Shown piece after piece: positions 15,188 through 21,615 of a stretch of DNA of 24,805 bases; position 1 is the stretch's first letter; each line of letters starts with the position of its first letter. The notes under the pieces were generated by a model, which searched no databases, was not told the origin of the DNA, and worked only from the letters and a program-made list of their open reading frames with translations. Origin of the DNA: Oscillospiraceae bacterium (lineage in GTDB: Bacteria > Bacillota_A > Clostridia > Oscillospirales > Oscillospiraceae); NCBI GenBank assembly GCA_015067895.1, contig SVLP01000037.1, positions 1 through 24,805 of the forward strand. Reading direction: 5' to 3'. Made by a program: the position numbers and the translations under genes.

Positions 15188-15281
15188 GAGGTAGCTTTTA
15201 CCCGCAAGCAACCAACCCACATTCCCGGTCAAAAGAACCGGGTCAAAATCATGTAATATCACAATTGGAGGTAACTTCAAA

Positions 15282-18074
15282 ATGGACTATAAAAAGTCAA
15301 TCATCACCCCGAAGACCGACTTCCCCATGAAGGCCGGTCTGCCTGCCCGGGAGCCCAAGATGCTGGAAAAGTGGCAGGAGCTGGATCTGTACAACGCCAT
15401 GCTGGAGAAGAACAAGGATCTGCCCCCCTTCGTTCTGCATGACGGCCCTCCCTTCTCCAACGGCTACATCCACATGGGCCACGCCCTGAACAAGACCCTG
15501 AAGGACTTCATCGTCCGCTCCCAGGCCATGATGGGCCACTACACCCCCTACGTCCCCGGCTGGGACAACCACGGTCTGCCCATCGAGCGGGCCATCGAGA
15601 CTTCCAAGAAGAAGCTCAACAAGGACATGTCCGTGCCCGAGTTCCGCACCGCCTGTGAAGCCTTCGCCGAGGACTTCATCCAGAAGCAGATGGGCGGCTT
15701 CAAGCGGCTGGGCGTGGTCGGTGACTGGGAGCATCCCTACCGCACCATGGATCGTCATTTCGAGGCCCAGGAGGTCAAGGTCTTTGGCCGCATGTTCGAC
15801 AAGGGCTACATCTACAAGGGCCTGAAGCCCGTTACCTGGTGCCCCTTCTGCGCCACCGCCGTGGCCGAGGCCGACATCGAGTACAAGGACGATCCCTGTA
15901 CCTCCGTCTACGTCAAGTTCCCCATGAAGGACGACCTGGGCAAGCTGGCCGGTTTCGACCTGAGCAAGATGTTCTTCGTCATCTGGACTACCACCATCTG
16001 GACGCTGCCCGGCAACATGGGCATCTGCCTGCATCCCCGTGACGCCTACGTTCTGGTCAAGGCCGAGAACGGCGAGACCTACATCATGGCCGAGGCCCTG
16101 ATGGAGAAGACCATGAAGATGGGCGGCTTCGAGAATTACGAAGTCCTGGCCACCTACCCCGGCCAGTTCTTTGAGAACATGCTGGCCCAGCATCCCTTCC
16201 TGGACAAGACCTCCCGTCTGGTGAACGCCGAGTACGTCACCATGGACTCCGGTACCGGCTGTGTCCACACCGCCCCCGGCTTCGGTGCCGACGACTACCA
16301 GACCTGCATGCGCTACGGCATGGAGCTGGTGGTGCCCGTGGACGACTACGGCCGCCACACCGAGTATGCCGGCAAGTACGCCGGTCTGCCCACCGAGAAG
16401 TCCAACCCCATCATCAAGGCCGACATGGAAGAGTCCGGTATGCTCTTCGCCTCCGAGGAGATCATCCACTCCTACCCCCACCACGACCGCTGCAAGAAGC
16501 CCGTCATCTTCCGCGCCACTCCCCAGTGGTTCTGCTCCGTCGAGTCCTTCAAGGATCAGGCTGTGGCCGCCATCGAGAACGTCCAGTGGTTCCCCGCCTG
16601 GGGCGAGGATCGCATGGTCTCCATGATCCGCGAGCGCGCCGACTGGTGCATCTCCCGTCAGCGCCGCTGGGGTCTGCCCATCCCCGTGTTCTACTGCAAG
16701 GATTGCGGCAAGCCCGTCTCCACCCCCGAATCCATCGCCAAGATCTCTGCCCTCTTTGACGAGAAGGGCTCCAACGCCTGGTTCGAGTCTGACGCCATGG
16801 AGCTGGTGCCTGAGAACTTCACCTGCCCCCACTGCGGCGGTAAGGAATTCGATAAGGAGACCGATACTCTGGACTGCTGGTTCGACTCCGGCTCCACCCA
16901 TTACGCCTCCCTGATGCACCGGACTCCCGAGCTGTGGCCCGCTGACGTGTATCTGGAGGGTGCCGACCAGTACCGCGGCTGGTTCCAGTCCTCTCTGCTG
17001 ACCTCCGTCGGTGCCCTGGATCAGGGTGCCCCCTTCAAGCAGGTTCTGACCCACGGCTGGGTCGTGGACGGCCAGGGCCGCGCCATGCACAAGTCCCTGG
17101 GCAACGGCGTGGATCCCGCCGACCTCATCAAGGACTTCGGTGCCGACATCGTCCGTCTGTGGGCCGCTTCCAGCGACTACCACGCCGATGTCCGCTGCTC
17201 CAAGGAGATTTTCAAGCAGATCGCCCAGAACTACCTGAAGTTCCGCAACACCGCCCGCTACTTCCTGGGCAACCTCAGTGACTTCGATCCCAACACCGAC
17301 ATGGTGGCCGCAGAAAACCTGGAGGAGCTGGATCGCTGGGCTCTGACCAAGCTGGACGAGCTGACCCGTCTGGTTCGCAAGAGCTACAACGGCTACGAGT
17401 TCCACGTCATCACCCACGCCATGAACGACTTCTGCGTGGTGGAGCTGTCCAGCTTCTACCTGGATATCCTGAAGGATCGTCTGTACTGCGAGGACAAGGC
17501 CGGTCTGCGCCGCCGCTCCGCCCAGACTGCCCTGTTCCTGATCGTGGACGCCATGGCAAAGCTGTTCGCTCCCATCCTGGCCTTCACCTGCGATGAGATC
17601 TGGCAGTCCATGCCCCACCTGGCTTCCGACGATGCCCGGAACGTGCTGCTGAACCAGATGCCCGAGTCCTTCGTGGGCTATGCCCTGACCGCTGACCAGA
17701 TGGCCAAGTGGGATATGGTCATGAAGCTGCGCCAGGATGTCAACGGCGTTCTGGAGAAGGCCCGCGCCGACAAGCGCATCGGCAAGGCTCTGGAGGCCCA
17801 CGTGACTCTGGCTTCCGAGAATGCCGAGCTGAAGGCCGCCTGTGAGGGCCTGAACCTGGCTGAGGTCTGCATCGTCTCCGCCGTCGATTGGGCCTCCCCC
17901 GAGGAGGGTGCCCAGATCGGCACCGGCACCAACTTCGCTGACCTGACCATCGGCGTCAGTGAGGCCAAGGGCGAGAAGTGCCCCCGCTGCTGGATGCACT
18001 CCACCGAGTCCGACGAGAACGGCCTGTGCAAGCGCTGCGCCGGTGTCATGTCCCGTCTGGAGATCGAGCTGTAA
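15282..18074 (+). CDS. ileS: Isoleucine-tRNA ligase
   Basis: Charges tRNA-Ile with isoleucine, with an editing domain that removes mischarged valine. The protein is 930 aa, full length for bacterial IleS. The class I HIGH motif is H64-M-G-H67. The KMSKS loop reads A601-M-H-K604-S605 (GRAMHKSLGN), a variant that keeps the second lysine. The CP1 editing domain holds the TTTIWTLPGN motif near 240. The zinc cysteines of the C-terminus are C900, C903, C916 and C919. A second CxxC pair set (CKDCGKP...CPHCGGKE) lies within the catalytic insert. GGAGG at 15267-15271 sets the start. A T-box leader controls it. Confidence 0.98.
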   Translation: MDYKKSIITPKTDFPMKAGLPAREPKMLEKWQELDLYNAMLEKNKDLPPFVLHDGPPFSNGYIHMGHALNKTLKDFIVRSQAMMGHYTPYVPGWDNHGLPIERAIETSKKKLNKDMSVPEFRTACEAFAEDFIQKQMGGFKRLGVVGDWEHPYRTMDRHFEAQEVKVFGRMFDKGYIYKGLKPVTWCPFCATAVAEADIEYKDDPCTSVYVKFPMKDDLGKLAGFDLSKMFFVIWTTTIWTLPGNMGICLHPRDAYVLVKAENGETYIMAEALMEKTMKMGGFENYEVLATYPGQFFENMLAQHPFLDKTSRLVNAEYVTMDSGTGCVHTAPGFGADDYQTCMRYGMELVVPVDDYGRHTEYAGKYAGLPTEKSNPIIKADMEESGMLFASEEIIHSYPHHDRCKKPVIFRATPQWFCSVESFKDQAVAAIENVQWFPAWGEDRMVSMIRERADWCISRQRRWGLPIPVFYCKDCGKPVSTPESIAKISALFDEKGSNAWFESDAMELVPENFTCPHCGGKEFDKETDTLDCWFDSGSTHYASLMHRTPELWPADVYLEGADQYRGWFQSSLLTSVGALDQGAPFKQVLTHGWVVDGQGRAMHKSLGNGVDPADLIKDFGADIVRLWAASSDYHADVRCSKEIFKQIAQNYLKFRNTARYFLGNLSDFDPNTDMVAAENLEELDRWALTKLDELTRLVRKSYNGYEFHVITHAMNDFCVVELSSFYLDILKDRLYCEDKAGLRRRSAQTALFLIVDAMAKLFAPILAFTCDEIWQSMPHLASDDARNVLLNQMPESFVGYALTADQMAKWDMVMKLRQDVNGVLEKARADKRIGKALEAHVTLASENAELKAACEGLNLAEVCIVSAVDWASPEEGAQIGTGTNFADLTIGVSEAKGEKCPRCWMHSTESDENGLCKRCAGVMSRLEIEL

Positions 18075-18091
18075 TCAAATTTCTGCCTTCT

Positions 18092-18254
18092 CTTGCCTCC
18101 CCTATTTATAGGGGAGGTGGCCCGGCGACAGCCGGGTCGGAGGGGTTCTGCCCGCTTTGCACCGCAAAGCGGGCTTTCCTCCTATTTGCTTTGCAAATAG
18201 GAGGAAAGCCCCCCTGGCCTGCGGCCATCCCCCCTCATAAATGAGGGGGGCAAG
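18092..18254. repeat. Hairpin-rich composite repeat after ileS
   Basis: 163 bp with related inverted ends (CTTGCCTCCCCTATTTATAG and its near reverse complement ending GGGGGGCAAG). It holds five hairpins in a row: 18096-18117, 18121-18136, 18151-18173, 18171-18211 (19-bp perfect stem) and 18229-18250. The third and fourth share bases and cannot form together. It probably ends the ileS transcript as a by-product. It is MITE-like and has no coding content. Confidence 0.75.
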
Positions 18255-18287
18255 CATGCAGTTTTTGCCCTTTTTCAAAAATAATGC

Positions 18288-18315
18288 TTGACTTTTCGAA
18301 GACCCATGCTATAAT
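18288..18315 (+). promoter_or_regulatory. Promoter of tRNA-Thr
   Basis: TTGACT (18288-18293), a 16-bp spacer, and an extended -10 TGC-TATAAT (18310-18315), 20 bp before the tRNA. It probably drives tRNA-Thr and the first tRNA-Tyr. Confidence 0.85.
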
Positions 18316-18335
18316 ATGCATGTTCGGTTCGAGTT

Positions 18336-18411
18336 GCCGGTATAGCTCAGTCGGTAGAGCAACTGATTTGTAATCAGTAGGTCGGGGGTTCGAGTCCGTC
18401 TACCGGCTCCA
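18336..18411 (+). tRNA. tRNA-Thr (TGT)
   Basis: A 76-nt cloverleaf: acceptor GCCGGTA/TACCGGC, D-arm AGCTCAGTCGGTAGAGC, anticodon stem ACTGA/TCAGT with loop TTTGTAA (anticodon TGT), T-arm with GTTCGAGTC, discriminator T, encoded CCA. Confidence 0.97.
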
Positions 18412-18432
18412 CCGAGCTGGGAAAGAGAATAT

Positions 18433-18517
18433 GGGGGAGTTCCCGAGTGGCCAAAGGGGACAGACTGTAAATCTGCTGCGTTTCGCTTCGATGGTTCGAA
18501 TCCGTCCTCCCCCACCA
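18433..18517 (+). tRNA. tRNA-Tyr (GTA), copy 1
   Basis: An 85-nt class II tRNA with a long variable arm. Acceptor GGGGGAG/CTCCCCC, anticodon loop CTGTAAA (GTA), T-loop GTTCGAATC, discriminator A, encoded CCA. A36-A37-A38 marks it as a MiaA/MiaB substrate. It lies 21 bp after tRNA-Thr. Confidence 0.97.
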
Positions 18518-18518
18518 G

Positions 18519-18550
18519 AAAAAAGCACTTGCGAAAGCAAGTGCTTTTTT
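18519..18550 (+). terminator. Terminator of the tRNA-Thr/Tyr unit
   Basis: A perfect 14-bp stem (AAAAAAGCACTTGC, GAAA loop, GCAAGTGCTTTTTT) beginning one base after the tRNA CCA. Confidence 0.95.
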
Positions 18551-18720
18551 CAATGAAATTTGCCCTGCGGGCAAGTGAAGTTCTGCTTCGCAGAATGAAG
18601 TACGCTTCGCGTATGAAGTGTGCTACCGCACATGATGGCAAATTTCACTTCATGTCCGAAGGACACTTCATTGCGCAGCAACTTCATATTGCGTCAGCAA
18701 TACTTCATTTTTCTTCATTT
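18551..18720. repeat. Modular hairpin array 1
   Basis: A run of small perfect hairpins joined by fixed linkers. Left half: TTGCCCtgcGGGCAA, TTCTGCttcGCAGAA, TACGCttcGCGTA and TGTGCtaccGCACA, joined by (A)TGAAG. Right half: TGTCCgaaGGACA, TTGCgcaGCAA and TATTGCgtcaGCAATA, joined by CTTCAT. Linkers and loops of the two halves are reverse complements, and TGAAATTTGCC/GGCAAATTTCA closes the left group into a branched fold. No gene is convincing here. Confidence 0.8.
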
Positions 18721-18725
18721 CCCCC

Positions 18726-18753
18726 TTGACAAATCCGAAATCCGTGCTATAAT
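18726..18753 (+). promoter_or_regulatory. Promoter of tRNA-Tyr copy 2
   Basis: TTGACA (18726-18731), a 16-bp spacer, and an extended -10 TGC-TATAAT (18748-18753), 29 bp before the tRNA. This copy has its own strong promoter. Confidence 0.9.
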
Positions 18754-18782
18754 AACCAAGTCTTTCAGACACAACCGAATAC

Positions 18783-18867
18783 GGGGGAGTTCCCGAGTGG
18801 CCAAAGGGGACAGACTGTAAATCTGCTGCGTTTCGCTTCGATGGTTCGAATCCGTCCTCCCCCACCA
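18783..18867 (+). tRNA. tRNA-Tyr (GTA), copy 2
   Basis: Identical in sequence to copy 1, including the variable arm and encoded CCA. Copy, terminator and hairpin array repeat as one unit. Confidence 0.97.
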
Positions 18868-18868
18868 G

Positions 18869-18900
18869 AAAAAAGCACTTGCGAAAGCAAGTGCTTTTTT
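18869..18900 (+). terminator. Terminator of tRNA-Tyr copy 2
   Basis: Identical to the terminator after copy 1: 14-bp stem, GAAA loop, ending in six T. Confidence 0.95.
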
Positions 18901-19060
18901 CAATGAAATTTGCCCTGCGGGCAAGTGAAGTACACCTACGGTGTATGAAGTACGCTTCGCGTATGAAGTGTGCTTCGCACATGGGGGCAAATTTCACTTC
19001 ATAGCGAAGCTACTTCATGTCCGAAGGACACTTCATATTGCGAAGCAATACTTCATTTAT
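18901..19060. repeat. Modular hairpin array 2
   Basis: Same architecture as array 1, with some different units. Left: TTGCCCtgcGGGCAA, TACACctacgGTGTA (in place of TTCTGC...GCAGAA), TACGCttcGCGTA, TGTGCttcGCACA. Right: TAGCgaaGCTA (new), TGTCCgaaGGACA, TATTGCgaaGCAATA; the TTGC unit of array 1 is absent. With the next promoter it fills the gap up to 19131, and no gene was seen. Confidence 0.8.
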
Positions 19061-19075
19061 AACCTTCCGGCCCCC

Positions 19076-19104
19076 TTGCCGTTTTCCCGAAATCGCTGTA
19101 TAGT
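19076..19104 (+). promoter_or_regulatory. Putative promoter of the 19131 gene
   Basis: TTGCCG (19076-19081), a 17-bp spacer, and TATAGT (19099-19104), 26 bp before the start codon. Confidence 0.6.
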
Positions 19105-19130
19105 CTAAAAAAACGAAAGGCGGCGATCCA

Positions 19131-19718
19131 ATGCTTGAATCCCAGCTTGAACTCCTCCGGCAGCGTTCCGGAAAATCCGTCAGCCTCGGCATCACCGAGA
19201 CCGGCGAGCCCCGGCGGTCGATCCCCGTGCCCTGGCAGAGGGACATGAACGCCTACAACATGCGCACTCCCAATGTGTATCTCGCGCCCGGCGATCTGGC
19301 TGACCCTGTGGTGCGGGAGCTGCTGAGCGGCTGCCGGGTGGTGGGGTGCTATGTGTTCTGCCCGATGGCGGACTACGGCTTCCTCTGCGATTTTCCCCGG
19401 CTTCAGGATATCCACATCCGCGGCGGCTTCGCGCTGAAGAGCCTGGAATTCCTGCGCACCATGGAGGACTGGTTCCAGCTGTGCATCTGGGACGCAGACC
19501 TGCCCGATCTGGATGCCCTCTTCCCCGAGGGGGTGCACAAAGGCCTCCACAGCTATTGCGTGTGCTTCAACGGCTGCACCATCGCGGATATCTCCGCCCT
19601 GGAGCGGGAAGATGTCCGGCTGTCGGAGCTGGTGATCCTGGTGCCCCAGGGTGCCCGCCAGCGGGAGCGGTGGCAGAACGTGCGGTGCGGGAAGTACACC
19701 TATCATGAGTACAGGTGA
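19131..19718 (+). CDS. Hypothetical protein, 195 aa
   Basis: I do not recognise a family. The start at 19131 has AAAGG ten bases upstream and a promoter in front. No signal peptide or membrane span is visible. The middle (about 90-170) alternates short beta-like stretches with leucines at regular spacing (LQDIHIRGGFALKSLEFL, QLCIWDADLPDLDALF, CTIADISALEREDVRLSELV), which suggests an LRR-like or beta-solenoid fold, an inference from pattern only. It has six cysteines. The protein ends WQNVRCGKYTYHEYR. It appears to be a single-gene unit; the permease downstream has its own promoter. Confidence 0.75.
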   Translation: MLESQLELLRQRSGKSVSLGITETGEPRRSIPVPWQRDMNAYNMRTPNVYLAPGDLADPVVRELLSGCRVVGCYVFCPMADYGFLCDFPRLQDIHIRGGFALKSLEFLRTMEDWFQLCIWDADLPDLDALFPEGVHKGLHSYCVCFNGCTIADISALEREDVRLSELVILVPQGARQRERWQNVRCGKYTYHEYR

Positions 19719-19805
19719 GTTTTTACCATTTTGCAAAAACCCGGACTTTTCTTTCTGCCGAAATGGCGCATAATGCCGAATTTCTTGCAGATCTCAAACC
19801 TTTCC

Positions 19806-19833
19806 TTGCATCCGTATTTTTCCGTGCTATAAT
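19806..19833 (+). promoter_or_regulatory. Promoter of the purine permease gene
   Basis: TTGCAT (19806-19811), a 16-bp spacer, and an extended -10 TGC-TATAAT (19828-19833), 49 bp before the start. The resulting leader is too short for a purine riboswitch. Confidence 0.85.
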
Positions 19834-19882
19834 GGGCACTATCGTTGCAAAACGAAAGAAAATTCGAAAGGAACCAAGAGAA

Positions 19883-21241
19883 ATGTTTGAAAAATTCTTC
19901 AAGCTCGCGGCCAACGGCACCACCGTGAAGCGGGAAGTCATGGCGGGCATCACCACCTTCATGACCATGGCCTACATCCTGGCCGTCAACCCCAGCATCC
20001 TGGGTGACGCGGGCATGGATCCCACCGCCGTGCTGCTGGCCACCGCCATCGCCTCCTTCCTCGGCACCGCCTGCATGGCCTTCATGGCCAACCTGCCCTT
20101 CGCCCTGAGCGCGGGTATGGGTCTGAACGCCTTCCTGGCCTACACCGTTGTCCTGGGCTTCGGCTACAGCTGGCAGGTGGCTCTGCTGGCCGTCTTCGTC
20201 GAGGGTATCATCTTCATCGGCCTGTCCCTGACCAATGTCCGGGAGGCCATCTTCAACGCCATCCCCCTGAACCTGAAGCGGGGTGTCTCTGTTGGCATCG
20301 GCCTGTTCATCGCCTTCATCGGCCTGCAGAACGCAGGTCTCTGCGTGGACTCTTCCACCCTGGTGACCATCACCAGCTTCACCGAGAATTTCAGCACCAG
20401 CGGCATCTGCGCGCTGCTGGCTCTGGTGGGTCTGTTCATCACCGCCGTGCTCTACATTAAAAATGTCAACGGCGCCATCCTGCTGGGCATCGTCGCCACC
20501 TGGATCATCGGCATGATCTGCCAGGTCGCGGGCATCTACGTTCCCGACTATGAGAATTACTTCTCCCTGTTCCCCAGCTGGGGTCTGACCGACTTTTCCA
20601 AGCTGGGCGAGACCTTCGGCCAGTGCTTCAACGTGGATTTCTCCTCCGTCGGCATGGTCAACTTCATCGTCATCGTCATGAGCTTCCTGTTCGTTGACCT
20701 GTTCGACACCCTGGGCACCCTGATCGGCGTGGCCACCAAGGCCGACATGATCGACGAGGAGGGTCGTCTGCCCGGCATCAAGCCCGCCCTGATGGCCGAT
20801 GCCATCGGCACCACCGCCGGTGCCGTCCTGGGTACCTCCACCGTCACCACCTTCGTCGAGTCCGCCTCCGGTGTCGCCGCCGGCGGCCGCACCGGTCTGA
20901 CCGCCCTGACCACCGGTGTGCTGTTCCTGGCCTCCACCCTCTTCGCCCCCATCTTCACCGCCATCCCCAGCTTCGCCACCGCCCCCGCCCTCATCATGGT
21001 GGGCTTCCTGATGGTGGGCACCGTCACCGAGATCCGCTTCGAGCTGGACAACCTGACCGAGGCCATCCCCGCATATCTCGCCATCATCGCCATGCCCCTG
21101 TTCTACTCCATCTCCGAGGGCATTTCCCTGGGCATCATCAGCTACGTGCTGCTGAATCTGGCCGCTGGCAAGGGCAAGTCCGTCAAGCCCCTGATGTACG
21201 TGCTGGCCGTGCTGTTCGTGCTGAAGTATATCTTCCTGTAA
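19883..21241 (+). CDS. NCS2 family permease, AzgA/PbuG type (hypoxanthine/guanine/adenine uptake)
   Basis: Inner-membrane proton symporter for purine bases. The protein is 452 aa with about 12 hydrophobic segments. The N-terminus FFKLAANGTTVKREVMAGITTFMTMAYILAVNPSIL is typical of the AzgA/PbuG branch, as is ANLPFALSAGMGLNAFLAYTVV. The conserved FVDLFDTLGTLIGVATKADMID and the GTSTVTTFVESASGVAAGGRTGLTAL segment hold the substrate-site residues of the family. I start at 19883 (MFEKFFKLA), after AAGGA at 19868-19872; a longer frame from 19715 would run through the promoter. Which purine is preferred cannot be read from the sequence. It stands alone with its own promoter and terminator. Confidence 0.93.
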   Translation: MFEKFFKLAANGTTVKREVMAGITTFMTMAYILAVNPSILGDAGMDPTAVLLATAIASFLGTACMAFMANLPFALSAGMGLNAFLAYTVVLGFGYSWQVALLAVFVEGIIFIGLSLTNVREAIFNAIPLNLKRGVSVGIGLFIAFIGLQNAGLCVDSSTLVTITSFTENFSTSGICALLALVGLFITAVLYIKNVNGAILLGIVATWIIGMICQVAGIYVPDYENYFSLFPSWGLTDFSKLGETFGQCFNVDFSSVGMVNFIVIVMSFLFVDLFDTLGTLIGVATKADMIDEEGRLPGIKPALMADAIGTTAGAVLGTSTVTTFVESASGVAAGGRTGLTALTTGVLFLASTLFAPIFTAIPSFATAPALIMVGFLMVGTVTEIRFELDNLTEAIPAYLAIIAMPLFYSISEGISLGIISYVLLNLAAGKGKSVKPLMYVLAVLFVLKYIFL

Positions 21242-21251
21242 GACCCCCTTT

Positions 21252-21283
21252 CTCCCGTCCGGGATCCGGACGGGAGTATTTTT
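21252..21283 (+). terminator. Rho-independent terminator of the permease gene
   Basis: An 11-bp stem (CTCCCGTCCGG at 21252-21262, CCGGACGGGAG at 21266-21276) followed by TATTTTTG, just after the stop. Confidence 0.92.
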
Positions 21284-21348
21284 GTGAACATCGCCTGTTT
21301 CACCCGGCAGAACTTCATACCATTTTATCGCTTTTGCCTGAAACCACC

Positions 21349-21377
21349 TTGCAATTACTTCCAGCCTATTGTAAAAT
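21349..21377 (+). promoter_or_regulatory. Promoter of the NamZ-NagZ fusion gene
   Basis: TTGCAA (21349-21354), a 17-bp spacer, and TAAAAT (21372-21377). Transcription would start near 21384, about 230 nt before the start codon. Confidence 0.65.
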
Positions 21378-21384
21378 TGTACAG

Positions 21385-21615
21385 AATACAGTTCCGGAAG
21401 GGCGGCTTGATGGGCACTTTCACGGGAGGTGGCCCGTGGAACGCATCTGATCCCGCCAGTTCCGGGCTGGTTTGTCCGGGGAGCGTCACGGCTCCGGCAG
21501 GCGAGCGGCAGCCCGTCCCCCCGGGAAACGTATCCGTAAGTTGGAAACGCGGTATATACGCGGAGCTTCGCCTGACTCCCGCGGGATATACTGCAGAAAG
21601 GTGTGAAGAACAAGA
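21385..21615 (+). promoter_or_regulatory. Structured 5' leader of the fusion gene, class unknown
   Basis: GC-rich leader with several nested stems: CCGGAA-GGCGG with CCGCC-TTCCGG, the hairpin CACGGG-AGGTGG-CCCGTG, GGGCTG with CAGCCC enclosing GGAGC-GCTCC, and a last stem GCGGTATAT with ATATACTGC around CGCGG/CCGCG that ends just before the AGAAAGG ribosome binding site. The final stem could hide or expose that site. I could not match it to a riboswitch class I know; c-di-AMP (ydaO), c-di-GMP, cobalamin, ykkC and T-box signatures were looked for and not found. No gene is seen in 21242-21615. Confidence 0.5.

Noticed and set aside
15297..17999. Minus-strand frame of 900 codons
   Set aside because: It is the antisense of ileS and shows no domain; the ileS identification is certain.
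18309..18997. Minus-strand frames giving GEDGFEPSKRNAADLQSVPFGHSGTPP
   Set aside because: This peptide is the well-known translation of antisense tRNA-Tyr sequence and is a common mis-annotation.
18551..19060. CRISPR array
   Set aside because: Units are only 16-20 bp, each is its own hairpin, and there are no spacers of constant length or cas genes nearby.
19834..19882. Purine riboswitch before the permease gene
   Set aside because: The leader from the predicted start is under 50 nt and lacks the three-way junction signatures; there is no room for the aptamer.
21385..21615. T-box or ydaO (c-di-AMP) riboswitch before the wall hydrolase
   Set aside because: No GTGGTACCGC-like T-box core and no conserved ydaO segments were found; kept as an unassigned structured leader.
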